Shown here: piece after piece, positions 1 to 8,937 of the stretch
Layout: each line of letters starts with the position of its first letter
Numbering within the stretch: the first letter of the stretch is position 1
Source of the DNA: Pelagomonas calceolata
Lineage: Eukaryota > Sar > Pelagophyceae > Pelagomonadales > Pelagomonadaceae
Length of the DNA: 64,000 nucleotides
Assembly: GCA_918797485.1 (NCBI GenBank)
Contig: CAKKNE010000001.1
Location: forward strand, 6,076,001-6,140,000
Direction: 5' to 3'
The notes under the pieces: generated by a model
Seen by the model: only the letters and a program-made list of their open reading frames with translations
Database searches by the model: none
Told to the model about the DNA's origin: nothing
Program-made: the position numbers and the translations under genes

Positions 1-183
1 CGCGAGCTGAACGTCGACGAGATCGGCGGCATCGGCTTCGCGGACTTCTCGTCGTTCTTCGACGACCCGGCGTTCCAGACGCCTCTGTTGGAAGCTCCTG
101 GGATCGACCTCCGCGGCGTCGCCACGAAGAAGAAGAAGCGCTCGTTCTTCCACCGCAAGAAGAGCACTAAGAAGGTAGACTAA
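1..183 (+). CDS. 3' end of an unidentified protein-coding gene
   Basis: The frame is open from base 1 to TAA at 181-183 and gives the last 60 residues of a protein whose start lies outside the window. The tail has an acidic, Phe-rich stretch (ADFSSFFDDPAFQTPLLE) followed by a very basic end (TKKKKRSFFHRKKSTKKVD). A Lys/Arg-rich C-terminus like this may be a nuclear localisation or membrane-surface tail, but no family can be named. It converges with the aminotransferase on the other strand, with only 21 bp between the two stop codons. Confidence 0.7.
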   Translation, partial: RELNVDEIGGIGFADFSSFFDDPAFQTPLLEAPGIDLRGVATKKKKRSFFHRKKSTKKVD

Positions 184-204
184 TGTCGTTAGTCCTAGGC
201 CCCG

Positions 205-2441
205 TCAGTCCGTCGGCTCGCCGAGGGGTGGGAGCCGCCCCGCCTTCGCGAGGTCGATGATCTCCTTCATGCCCTTGACGGCCTGCTTCAAATTCGGCCA
301 CGCGGGCCCGTACGACATGCGGAGCCTGTACGGAAATCGAGCCTAAGTCAAGCCGTGGACGCATTATTCGAGACGCGGTGCTCCGCTTGTCAATATACGG
401 CGACTTGTGGAAGCGGCGGCGGTGGAAGGGATTCACGTCGAAGAATATGCCTGGCACGCAGATGACCTTGTGTCGGACACAATACTCGAAGAACACCACG
501 CAGTTGTTCAGCGGCGGCGGCAACGCCTGTGCGGAGAGACTCGTGTCGGCCTCCACGCCATCGAGCAGACGCAGTACGCTACCGAGACGTCCGCCCAGAT
601 GTAAAAGGTGCTCTTCGGCACGCGCGCCTTGATGCCCATCGCCTCGAGCTCCCGTACCATGTAGTCGCGCTTCTCGCGGAAGTGCGCCTGCAGCGCTAGC
701 GCGTCCTTTTCCACAAATCCAGGCTCGAGCAAGGGAACCGCGGCCTTTTGCAGCGGGTTGTTCGTGCCGCCGTCCATGAAGGAGCCGATGCTTCCCAACA
801 CATCAATGCAGTGCTTCGGTCCCACCACCCAGCAGCAACGCCAACCCCTGCGGGAAGATCGCGTCGATGGCGCGGAGCGTGCAAACGGAAAGACGGACGC
901 GGGAGGCGAGCGGCAACCGCCAATTTTTCGTGAAGCCGTTCACAATACATATAGGGTCCTTGTTGACATCTTCTACGAACTCCGCCGACGAGAGCGTGTG
1001 GAAGGGTCGGCCACTCGATGAGTCCTGCTCGTACATGTAGTGGGAATAAAATTCGTCCATGAGCATCATCGTGTTCTCCTGGCGCGCGATCTCGACGTAT
1101 TGCCGTAGAGTGTCTCCCTCAATCGGCTCGCCCGTGGGGTTCGCCGGGTTGCTCCAGAGAAACGCCCCTAATCCATGCAGTTGGATCTGGCGGCGTAAAT
1201 GCTCGGGCGACGTTCGCAAGCCGTCCTGGTCGTGGGCGATGGCGATCGGCGCCACTCCTGTGAACTCGCCGAGCAGTTGCTGGTACGCCGTGTAGTCCGG
1301 GAGAAAGTAGCCGACGTTGACGTTGTGGAGCGACGCCATCAAACGAGAGAGTCCCGCGCGGCCGCCTGGAACGATGGCCACGTTGGCCGCCGTATATTGC
1401 GACTTCTTGCCCTGGCGGAACCAGTGGTTGTAGTACTGGGCGACGGCGTCGCGGAGGTCGCGGCGCCCGTTGACGTCTCCATACTCATTCGTCTCGTCGT
1501 CGAGCTCGACGGCCAGAGAACGCTCCGGGCCGCCGATGGGCCCCGTCTCCGGCGCGCCCTGGCCGAGGTTGCCCCACGCGGGGTCGCCGGCGCCCTTGAA
1601 TCCCCAGCGCTTGGCCCGCGTCGTCGCCTGTGTGGAAATCAAAACTTCGCGGTGCGTGCTGAGTCGTCACGTCGACCTCCACGCCATTGACGCGTCGCCT
1701 GCTCGATGGCGTGGCGATGCCGGTTCCTTATTCGACGGTTTCAGAGCGGCGGCGTCATCGCCGAGAAGTGACTTAGTGAAGAATTATCGGGTGCACCCGA
1801 CACACTGGTTGATTTCCACACAGGTCGTCGCGTAGATGACGCCCGTGCGGCTCTGCATGGACATGATCTCCTCGCAGTCCGACATGGATTCCTGGACTTC
1901 CTGCCTGTGTGGACGTCGCGTCGATGGCGTCCATCTGTATTTGATTTCCGCACAGCCTCCTGCGTGGCGAGCACGGCGAGCAAGCCCTGGAGCTGATCCT
2001 GGTGGCTACCACCGTACGAGAGGATGTCCTCGGGAGCCTCGCCTGCTTACGAAACCGAGCTGTGAGTCGCGTCGATGGCGTGGAGGCGCCTCGAAATTTG
2101 ATTCACGCACACTGCTCCTTGCCGACGGCGGTTTCGCCGCCGCGCGGCGGTCCGCCCGGGAGACCGTCGGCGGGCGGAATCTCGGCGCCGCCGCCGCGGA
2201 TCCCTAACGCGCGGAAGTAGAACCGCGAGTCCTCAGGCGCCGCCGCGAAGTAGCGGTGGGCGACGCCGATGTCCTCGTCCTTGGAACGAGCCGCGACCAC
2301 GCGTTTCTTTTTGGTCGCTGCGAGTTTCTTTGCGCTGGGCCGCGCTTTCGACGTCGTCGAACCTCGCACGACCGCGCGCCGCGGCGAAATGCCCATGGAC
2401 GGCGCCAAAGCGCAGAGACCAATTGCAAGAATTAGCCTCAT
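205..2441 (-). CDS. PLP-dependent class I/II aminotransferase, seven exons
   Basis: Exons on the minus strand are 2441-2123, 2042-1964, 1904-1832, 1627-912, 847-583, 526-387 and 325-205. They join to 1713 nt (570 residues) with no stop. The protein starts with a signal-like N-terminus (MRLILAIGLCALAPSMG) and a basic linker. It then follows the aspartate-aminotransferase fold: NEYGDVNGRRDLRDAV, SNPANPTGEP, the PLP-lysine region FTKNWRLPGWR, and the substrate-carboxylate Arg in LRMSYGP near the end. Four of the six introns (2043-2122, 1905-1963, 1628-1831, 848-911) and the last one (326-386) start with GC rather than GT. The intron at 527-582 can be read as GT-AG, or as GC-AG with one extra codon. 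Splicing across each restores a conserved motif, for example RLP|GWR. Every intron looks introner-derived. The exact substrate cannot be told; transport to plastid or secretory system is inferred from the N-terminus only. Confidence 0.88.
326..386 (-). mobile_element. Degenerate introner, last intron of the aminotransferase
   Basis: A 61-nt intron that begins with GC and ends GATTTCCGTACAG on the minus strand, a decayed form of the family end TTGATTTCCACACAG. The eight bases at its start (GCGGAGCA) and just after it (GCTCCGCA) agree at six of eight positions, consistent with an old 8-bp target duplication. Splicing gives YIDK|LRMSYGP, the conserved aminotransferase motif. Confidence 0.6.
527..582 (-). 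mobile_element. Degenerate introner, fifth intron of the aminotransferase
   Basis: A 56-nt intron GTAGCG...CCGCACAG on the minus strand. It contains the family core CTCGATGGCGTGGAG. Splicing joins YIWADVS to ALPPPLNN in frame. A GC start three bases further in would also be in frame and add one Val. Confidence 0.6.
848..911 (-). mobile_element. Introner-like GC-AG intron, fourth intron of the aminotransferase
   Basis: A 64-nt intron with 5' GC and 3' CCGCAG. It contains CGCCATCGACGCGA, the family core. The GC donor is the only GT/GC site that restores the motif RLPGWRCCWVVGPK. No clear target duplication remains. Confidence 0.55.
1628..1823 (-). mobile_element. Introner element with intact inverted ends and perfect 8-bp target duplication
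   Basis: On the plus strand the element starts CTGTGTGGAAATCAA and ends TTGATTTCCACACAG, 15-bp near-perfect inverted repeats. It is flanked by identical 8-bp copies GTCGTCGC at 1620-1627 and 1824-1831. The interior holds the core CCACGCCATTGACGCG. On the coding (minus) strand the intron is one duplication copy plus the element, so the donor is the GC of the duplicated target and the acceptor is the CACACAG element end. Removing exactly 204 nt restores VIYATTRAKRWGF. At 196 bp it is the longest introner here. Confidence 0.92.
1905..1955 (-). mobile_element. Short introner, second intron of the aminotransferase
   Basis: A 51-bp element, CTGTGTGGACG to TTGATTTCCGCACAG on the plus strand, with the core CGCGTCGATGGCGTC inside. 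The flanks are CTTCCTGC (1897-1904) and CCTCCTGC (1956-1963), an 8-bp duplication with one mismatch. The intron is 1905-1963, GC-AG on the minus strand. Confidence 0.88.
2043..2122 (-). mobile_element. Degenerate introner, first intron of the aminotransferase
   Basis: An 80-nt GC-AG intron. It carries a recognisable end (GTGTGCGTGAATCAA) and the core CCACGCCATCGACGCGAC. The bases at its start (GCAAGGAG) and after its end (GCGAGGCT) agree at five of eight positions. A CACAG inside marks the old element end, and the acceptor appears to have moved 12 nt downstream to GTAAGCAG. Confidence 0.6.
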
Positions 2442-2861
2442 CGTGCCCAGTTCGCGTTGTCGGCGATTGACGGCGCAATAAAAACTAGACGAAGGCTAAT
2501 GAAAAAGCGCGAAACAGCTCGCGCGCGTACGCGCGGCGGGCGCGGTTCTGATTTAAAAACCCGTGTTTCTCACAATTGCCTCTCCGAGTCGCAAGCTGGT
2601 CGAGAGCTCTCCAGGGCAGTTCACAATGCTCCGAGGGCTAAAACGAGGCGTTGTTACCTGCTTCTAGTTTGCGCTTTAGTGTTTTTAGGCGGAGCCACCT
2701 GCGCGATATTTTGGCCTAGATCACCCCGAGTGTCAAAGTATTGTGGTTGGCGAGACGCTCACGAAACCCTCGAATCCCAAACTATTGAGCGCTGACGAAC
2801 CGAGCGCGGTTAGCGCACGGAAAAAATATAAATCTCTGCAGCAGACCATTTGCATTCTATG

Positions 2862-3140
2862 GCTGCGACCGACGCTGTCGCCGTACGAGAGGTGGAAATC
2901 TCCTTCGCCGACACAATAAGCGGCCTCCTGTGCCTCGGCGGCATCGGTTTAGACGACGCCTCGGACGGCGACGAAGAAGAGATTTTGATCGATGGGCCGC
3001 GTGGGCGCGCCGACACGGTGCGCGCGTCGAGTTTGTCAATCCCTCTCGCCAGGGGCCCCTGCGTCTACCAATCTCCCGCGTGTACCTCCCCTGTGTCCAT
3101 GACGATGGCTTCCGAGCCCTCTCACGAAACCCGGAGCTAG
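2862..3140 (+). CDS. Possible small acidic protein, doubtful
   Basis: From ATG at 2862 (an in-frame ATG at 2850 is also possible) this reads about 92 residues. There is an ordered-looking N-terminal half (REVEISFADTISGLLCLGG), an acidic patch, then a Ser/Pro-rich tail. A TATA-like sequence lies about 40 bp upstream, which is why it is listed. The tail has no family resemblance and its stop codon falls inside the promoter motif at 3136-3157, so it could as well be chance. No function can be proposed. Confidence 0.25.
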   Translation, partial: AATDAVAVREVEISFADTISGLLCLGGIGLDDASDGDEEEILIDGPRGRADTVRASSLSIPLARGPCVYQSPACTSPVSMTMASEPSHETRS

Positions 3141-3157
3141 TGTGTAAAGACACTAGC
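3136..3157 (+). promoter_or_regulatory. CTAGC inverted promoter motif, copy 1
   Basis: GCTAG, 12 nt, CTAGC, with the typical core TAAAGACACTAGCAAGC. It lies 130 bp upstream of the UDP-glycosyltransferase ATG. The first half lacks the usual CGG after GCTAG. Confidence 0.6.
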
Positions 3158-3285
3158 AAGCCCAGGTGCTCGAGACGCGGGCGGCCTGGGCCGCTGCAGG
3201 CGTGTGCCGCAGGCGTCTCCGCTTGCTCGTAACGAGTTTGATTAGCACACGAACGGCTGGGTGCTGGCAATCAGCCCTGCGAGAC

Positions 3286-5345
3286 ATGCGGTGCTGCTTA
3301 CTGCTCTGCGCGGCGCTCGCCGCGGCGCCGGACCCGGAGGCCGCAGACACGGCACCCCTCGACGTCTTGCTCGTATCGGTCGGCCTCCACGGCCACGCCG
3401 TTCCCCTCGCGCGCCTCGCCCATCAACTGACAGAGCGCGGCCACCGCGCGACGCTCGCGACGCATAGTACAAAGGAAGCGAAACGCTGGGCGAAGGACGC
3501 GGGCGCGGAGTTTGTCTCATTGGGCGTGCTGGAACCATCACCACAAAAAAAGACGACGTCCATCAACGAGCGCGCGGCGGGTTTGATGGCTGCTGCTTTG
3601 AGGGGCTTCGGCGACGCGAAGGAGGAGAAGAAGGACGCCTGGGACGCGCTCGACGACGCTGATAATGAGGAGGAGGAGGGGCCGCTCGACGCTCGTAGAC
3701 TACTACTCGCGGCGCGGCGCGCGCGCCACGAGGCCGCCGCGCGCTACCTCCACTCTCATCAGAACGACTCCGAGTATGACGCGTCACTCATACCTCCATC
3801 GAAAACATTTGCGAAAGCGTCTCGGAAGGCCACGGCCTTGGGGGCGCTCGCTTGTTTGATGAATGAGTTGTATGTGCCACTCACAAGACCCGTCTACGAC
3901 GCTTTGTATGAACATTTAGCCAATGGTGGTAAAAGACCAGACGTCATCGTGGCGGACGTGGCGACCTTGGGCGCGCGCGACGCTGCGGATGTTTTTGACA
4001 TTCCCCTCGTCATCAACGCGCCTTCATTGTTGTATGGAAGAGCGGGCGGCGCGCCCGGCGCCGCTTTATCTTCCGGATCTTCGCGCTCCGAGAAGGCCCA
4101 GGCCGCGCTCGCGCCGAAACTGCTGGCGCTGGCGTCGTCTTCCGCATTAATGACCTCGAACCACGTCCGGCGCGCCGTCGGCCTGCGAATTCATTCGGGG
4201 CCCGACGAGCTCGTGCCGCCCGCGTTGCTGCGGCGGCCCGCTTCTGTAACGGACTTCCCGTGTGCCGCGCGCGCTTCATTACCACTAGATCCGCCGCCGC
4301 CGCCGCGCAACGGGACGTGCGCGAACGACGGCATCTGCGGCGCGCGGCCGCGCGAGCTCGTGCTCGCGAACACGGCGCCGGGCTTCGACCCCTTTGCTGT
4401 GCACCCGCCGCCGCGCGTCCTCGCGACCGGTCGGTACGCGGCGTCCCATCTTTTACGCCATCGACGCGACGGCGTAGTGGTTGTTGTTCTCGCGGACGGG
4501 TCGCGTCGATGGCGTGAGGGTGGTGTAGAGTCAGATGGGGCACGCTATCGCCGCGCCACGACAAAGACGCCAACGCAGGCCCGCTCCTCCCCGTCGACAT
4601 GGCGGCCTACAACGCGACCGCGCCGCCGGCGGCGCCCGCGTTGGTACGACGCTGGCTCGAGACCGCGGCGAAGGAGGGCCCCGGCGTCGTCGTCGTCTCG
4701 TTGGGACGGATGCCGCGCGTCGAGGGCTGGCAGGCCCACGCTTTAGTCAGGGGCCTGCAGCCGGACAAGGCGGGCAACGAGAGCGCCTGGCGCGTGCTCT
4801 GGGCCCTCGACGAGGATAGAAGAGATTCGCTGCCGCGCGAGCTGCCCGACGAGTTTAGGGTAAGGGGCCGCCTGCCGCTGCTGGCGACGATCGCGCAGCC
4901 CGAGGTCAAGGTCGTCGTGAGCCACTGCGGCGCCGGCGCGGCGATGGAGGCGCTCGCCTTCGGCAAGCCTTTGCTGTGTGTTCCGTTCTTTGGCGACCAG
5001 CGGGACGTCGCGCGGCGCGTCACCGACGCCGCGGCGGGTTTGTATATCGAGCCGCGGCGGCTGACGGAAGAGCGCGTGCGCGAGGCGGTATCCACAGTCG
5101 CGGGCGAGACATATAAGCGCGCGGCGGCGGCGGCGGCGGCGCAGCTCCGGGCGCCGGGCGGCACTGAAGCGGCGGCGGCGGCGGTCCAGGCCTGGGCGGC
5201 CCACGGGACGGTCTGCGGGCCCGACGTGGACCTGCCGTGGCACCGCGAGGCTGGTTTAGATAGACTCTGCGTCGCGCTGGCGGTGGTGATTTTGGTGGGC
5301 GCGGGCGCTTCGCGGGTGCTGAAGGCGCTGTCGGCGTATGCCTAG
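3286..5345 (+). CDS. UDP-glycosyltransferase, membrane-anchored
   Basis: Exons 3286-4433 and 4535-5345 join in frame to 652 residues. I chose ATG 3286 because it opens a signal peptide (MRCCLLLCAALAAAPD); an upstream in-frame ATG at 3166 would add an unlikely basic stretch. The N-terminal half has GT-B fold features (HGHAVPLARLAHQLTERGH, RPDVIVADVATLGARDAAD). The C-terminal half carries the UDP-sugar-binding region: VVVVSLG, then HCGAGAAMEALAFGKPLLCVPFFGDQ, which matches the GT1 signature. A hydrophobic helix near the C-terminus (LCVALAVVILVGAGAS) suggests an ER-type type I topology like animal UGTs and sterol glucosyltransferases. The acceptor is unknown. Confidence 0.85.
4434..4534 (+). mobile_element. 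Introner-like intron in the UDP-glycosyltransferase
   Basis: A 101-nt GT-AG intron containing CGCCATCGACGCGA and, facing it, CGCGTCGATGGCGTGA, the introner core in both orientations. It ends GGTGGTGTAGAGTCAG; GGTGGTGTAGAGTC also occurs in the RRP5 intron. The ends differ from the CTGTGTGG family, so this may be a second introner family. Splicing restores ATGR|WGTLSP in frame. Confidence 0.6.
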
Positions 5346-5410
5346 AGGGGTGGCCGTTTTCAATTTCTAATTCTCATTTTAAGATGCTCTCCCCAGCTGC
5401 ACCGAGAAAA

Positions 5411-6289
5411 TCAAGCGTCGATTCCGAGATTAGCGCACATATGATTGTACCACATCTCGGCGGCCTCGTCGCCGGCCTCCTTGCGAACAATCTCGCGGCA
5501 CATCTGCATGTTCAGCTTCTTATTCTTGTCCGAGAACCGGTCCTGCTCCTGGAGGTGCTTGGTCTTGTCCTCAGCATAGGGAGTGCCCTCCGGGTCGAAG
5601 TCTAGCTTGAGCAGGGCCCAAACCCACGCCGTCGCCGTCGAGTAGAGGGCTTTGCCAAATGTTCCGTTGCCCGCGGAACGCATCATGCTAACGAAGAACT
5701 CCTTGTCCAAGAGCGACGCCAACGTGACTATTTCTTCGGCGAAAAGAACTTGGAGATCGACCGGCGTCTTCCCGTCGTCCTTCGGGACACCGGGTAAAGG
5801 GGGGAGGTGTTTCTCGAATAGGTTGCAAGAGGCGTTGCAAGGGTCAACGATGCTGTCGGACATACGCGAGATGGGTAGGGACTTGACGGGCAGCGCGTGG
5901 TCGATGGTTTCCACCCACTTGGTCGCGGCTTTCTCGAATTTGCATATATTGAACGACACGTCCTCCGCCGCGAGAGCTTTGCGAACTTCGACCTCGTACG
6001 CGGTGTAGGCCTCGTGGTGCTGCGCATAGGGCGACTTCACATTAACCATATAGGGCGGGAACTGGACGATGGGCATCTCCTTGAGGCTGCCACTACCGCC
6101 GCTGGCGGCGCGGGGGCGCTTCTTCGGGGGTGCGGTGGAAGCCATGAGTTTCAGATGAGGCTGGGCGGTGCTGCCGTCGCGCGGGGCAGCGGAGACTCGG
6201 GCAGCCGCGATGGCAACCAGGCACATGAGACAGACGCCGGCCAAGGCTAGTGGCCCCGCTCGCCGGCTCAAACCTCTCGCCCGGGCCAA
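5411..6289 (-). CDS. Unidentified protein with signal-like N-terminus
   Basis: A 292-residue single-exon frame. From the first ATG it has an Arg-rich start and a hydrophobic helix (LALAGVCLMCLVAIAAA), fitting a signal peptide or anchor. An alternative start at 6145 (MASTAPPKKRPRAAS) would give a soluble protein with a KKRPR nuclear-type signal. The body is globular and alpha-helical looking, with Cys in CNASCNLFEKH and a C-terminus MWYNHMCANLGIDA. It ends 66 bp from the UDP-glycosyltransferase stop, tail to tail. I recognise no family. Confidence 0.65.
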   Translation of the reverse strand: MARARGLSRRAGPLALAGVCLMCLVAIAAARVSAAPRDGSTAQPHLKLMASTAPPKKRPRAASGGSGSLKEMPIVQFPPYMVNVKSPYAQHHEAYTAYEVEVRKALAAEDVSFNICKFEKAATKWVETIDHALPVKSLPISRMSDSIVDPCNASCNLFEKHLPPLPGVPKDDGKTPVDLQVLFAEEIVTLASLLDKEFFVSMMRSAGNGTFGKALYSTATAWVWALLKLDFDPEGTPYAEDKTKHLQEQDRFSDKNKKLNMQMCREIVRKEAGDEAAEMWYNHMCANLGIDA

Positions 6290-6530
6290 GACTCGTCACC
6301 ATACCTCCTCTTGGTGTTTTTTGCGAGCGGTACGAACACCGGCTGCTCAGGTTCAGGCGATGAGAGGCTGTAAAAAACGCGTGCCTCAGCTCGACATAAC
6401 TCATCGGCACGGTCCACAAATTTGCGAGCGATCGCACTGGTGAACTGCTCGTTACATAAAAAAAATTTGAGGCGCCGCGCTGCGCCTGTCAGTAGAATCA
6501 GCTAGCCTGCAGCAGAGGTGCTACATAGCA

Positions 6531-7460
6531 ATGGCCGAGCCAGACATCGAAGAGCACGTCTCCTTGGACCTGCACCACCTGAGCGCCACGTACAAAGTGC
6601 CCGCGGAAACGGGCGAAGCGCTGACGGCGCAGGCGCGCGACGCGACGCAGCTGCTGGTCGCCGGGTTGTTTGCGCTGCCCGTCGAAAAGACGAACGAGGG
6701 CCCCGTCATCACGCTGCCCGCCGCGACGACGGCGCTGCCGCGCGAAAAGCCCGTGCCCCAGCCGCGCGCCGAGACGAAGTGGGAGAAGTTCGCCAAGGAG
6801 AAGGGCATCGCCCCCAAAAAGAAGAGGTCCCGCATGGCCTGGGACGAGGAGCGGGAGAAGTGGGCGCCGGCCTGGGGCTACGACAAGGTGGGCGGCGACG
6901 AGGCGGACGCGCCGATCATCGAGGTCTCCGAGCGCGACGCGGCCGAGGGCGTGGACCCGCGCGAGGAGGCGCGCGCCGAGAAGAAGGCGCGCGTCGCCAA
7001 GAACGCCGCGCAGCGCGACGCCAACGACGCGCGGGCCCGCAAAAAGAAAAGAGGGCCCGAGCCGGAGGGCGTGCCGTCCGGCCTGCCCGTCGACCTGCAA
7101 GGGAAAAAGAAGGGCAAGGCCGGCGTCAAGGGCGCGCTCGAGCGCGCCCAGGTCGCGACGGCGTCGCTCGGCCAGTTCGACGCCGTCGTCGCCGGCGAGG
7201 GCAAGCGGCCGTCGGGGCCCGCGCGCGGCCGCAAGCGCCAGTTCCTGAGCGTCGCGTCCGCGCGGGGCTCCGACGCGGCGCGCGCCTCGGCCATCCTCCA
7301 GGACCTCGAGCGGCCGCGCGCGAAGCGGCCCGGCAAGGGCGAGGCGGAGCGCATGGACACGCACGACGGCGAGCTGCCGAACGAGAGCGGCTTCAAGCGC
7401 AAGAAGGGGAAAGCCGCCGCGGGCAAGTCGAAGAAGATCACGAAGAAGCGTGGCATGTAA
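6531..7460 (+). CDS. RRS1: Ribosome biogenesis regulatory protein RRS1
   Basis: A 309-residue single-exon gene. The N-terminal third has the family hallmark KWEKFAKEKGI, then RMAWDEEREKWAPAWGY, where other Rrs1 proteins have KWEKFA..KGI and a WDE..W.PRWGY motif. The rest is Lys/Arg-rich (KKKRGPEPEG, GRKRQFLSV, a very basic C-terminus KSKKITKKRGM), as expected for a nucleolar protein. Rrs1 works with Rpf2 to bring 5S RNP into pre-60S particles. Length is in the normal range for plants and fungi. It shares its upstream region with the gene on the other strand ending at 5411. Confidence 0.92.
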   Translation: MAEPDIEEHVSLDLHHLSATYKVPAETGEALTAQARDATQLLVAGLFALPVEKTNEGPVITLPAATTALPREKPVPQPRAETKWEKFAKEKGIAPKKKRSRMAWDEEREKWAPAWGYDKVGGDEADAPIIEVSERDAAEGVDPREEARAEKKARVAKNAAQRDANDARARKKKRGPEPEGVPSGLPVDLQGKKKGKAGVKGALERAQVATASLGQFDAVVAGEGKRPSGPARGRKRQFLSVASARGSDAARASAILQDLERPRAKRPGKGEAERMDTHDGELPNESGFKRKKGKAAAGKSKKITKKRGM

Positions 7461-7541
7461 GAAACTGTGACACAACATTAACCATTCACTAGTAGGGCCG
7501 GGAGCAGCACGCCATCGATGCGTCGCGTCGACAGCTTCAGA

Positions 7542-8540
7542 TCACCAGCCGTGCGCGCTGTACGGCTTGATGCTGCGGAGCCTCGAGATCCGGAGCCGCT
7601 CGGCCCGGCTGTCGACGACGGCTTCGCGGATGACCGCCATTTCTCCCTCGCCGACGCCCGCGCTCCGACGGCCGACGCCTGCCCAGACGACGCTCGAAGA
7701 CCCGCGGCCCGCCGTCAGGAGGTGTGAGACTTTCGAATTGGTGCGCCCGTCCTCGAGGTACTGCTGCTCCGGGAGCATAGCCGTAGAGTTCACGATCTTG
7801 GGTTTCCCGAACGCATCCGAGTATTCCAGCACGGCACCAAACACAAGGTCGCTCTCCTCACGTCGTCGCGTCGCGCCTTTCGAGATCGGCAAGTCCTCGT
7901 ACTCCGCCACCGGCTTGAGTCGTCGAGCGTCCTCGTGGTCGGTGAGCGGCGGCGGCAGCAGCATCTCCACGAATTCGACGGCGTTTTTCTTGCGCTCTGC
8001 TATGCACTTCCCCAGTGCATCGCCCGCGACGGCGTGGTCGGTAGCACTGCCCACGGCTCGCAGCGCCGTGCCGCGCGGACCCTCGATTATCATCGGTGAG
8101 GCGTCGCTGGGCGCTTTGGACGTCGCCTGCCGCACGAGCGCCGCGACGCTCGGGCTCTGCCACGGCTGGGCAGCCAAAGCTCGGTGGGCGGTCTCCCGGG
8201 CGCGGCGCCGGCGCCGTGGTGGATCTGCAGAGGAGGGGCGGCGGCGGGGCCGGCCGCGCGCGGTCGAGGGGCCCAGCATCGATCGATGGCTCGTTCTAGG
8301 CTGCCCACTGCCTGATTTATCTCCGTGGCAGCAGCGCCTTGCAAAGCGCTCTGCCGCGCGCGCGGCTAGCGGGCTCCAAACCAGGAGTAGTCGGCGGGGA
8401 CTGATTGCTGCCGAGAGATCCGCCGGGCTCTTAGAATGGCGCGCTGCTTTCTTGCGATGGAGCCCGCGTCGGCGCGCCCCGCGGCGATGGACCGGGCCCA
8501 CACCTGTCTCCAGAGGTAGCAGGCGTACGAGGCCAGCCAC
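7542..8540 (-). CDS. Unidentified protein; first part of the model uncertain
   Basis: The frame is open for 332 codons. The C-terminal 190 residues look like true protein: MIIEGPRGTALRAVGSATD, AERKKNAVEFVEMLLPPP, SDLVFGAVLEYSDAFGKPK. The first 140 codons are Arg/Pro-rich and unlike it. In another minus frame around 8265-8355 a helix-like run, ALQGAAATEINQAVGSLERA, appears and stops being convincing at ATCGATCGATG, a sequence close to the introner core. I infer one or two introns between 8050 and 8450 that I cannot place. Start and exon count are therefore open, and no family is recognised. Confidence 0.5.
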   Translation of the reverse strand: MAGLVRLLPLETGVGPVHRRGARRRGLHRKKAARHSKSPADLSAAISPRRLLLVWSPLAARAAERFARRCCHGDKSGSGQPRTSHRSMLGPSTARGRPRRRPSSADPPRRRRRARETAHRALAAQPWQSPSVAALVRQATSKAPSDASPMIIEGPRGTALRAVGSATDHAVAGDALGKCIAERKKNAVEFVEMLLPPPLTDHEDARRLKPVAEYEDLPISKGATRRREESDLVFGAVLEYSDAFGKPKIVNSTAMLPEQQYLEDGRTNSKVSHLLTAGRGSSSVVWAGVGRRSAGVGEGEMAVIREAVVDSRAERLRISRLRSIKPYSAHGW

Positions 8541-8937
8541 CTGCCTTACTTCTGGATTTTCTTTCGAGTGCCGTTGCCATCACAATTCGCGACCTACGCT
8601 AATGTACTCGTAGTTGGTAAAGCTGCGTGTCTCAAAAGCGGCACGCAAACGCAGCCCAAAAGGTACGCGCCCACACGAGAGTGAGCGTAAAGTAGCCGAG
8701 ACGCCCTACAGAGACGCCGCGCGCAAAAAACGCGCAGCCCGGGCGCCCCGCGCACGCATTTCTACAAGCCCCAGCGAAAAGCCCCAGCTAAGGCCGGGGC
8801 GGCGCGCGGCGCCCCCGCCCGCGCAACGCCGCAGCGGCCACACCGACGCAGCTCCCGGCACATAGTCAACATTTACGGCCGCGCCCCGCAGGCACAACCA
8901 CACCGCCGGCGCCGCCGCGGATTCACCGGCATCTCCC
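8541..8937. other. Divergent intergenic region, 397 bp
   Basis: This spans from the uncertain start of the minus-strand gene to the zinc finger gene. It is GC-rich with no CTAGC promoter motif, TATA box or repeat that I can see. Confidence 0.5.

Larger units (their letters stand above)
2442..3285. other. Divergent intergenic region, 844 bp
   Basis: This lies between the aminotransferase start and the UDP-glycosyltransferase start. It holds a TATA-like AAAAAATATAAATC near 2819, one doubtful small ORF (2862-3140) and one copy of the CTAGC promoter motif at 3136-3157. Nothing else is recognisable. Confidence 0.6.

Noticed and set aside
2760-2800. CTCGAATCCC resembling a tRNA T-arm
   Set aside because: No cloverleaf can be folded around it on either strand.
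6498-7478. Long open frame opposite RRS1
   Set aside because: It is Arg/Leu/Gly-rich with no domain; an antisense shadow of a GC-rich gene whose plus-strand product is clearly RRS1.
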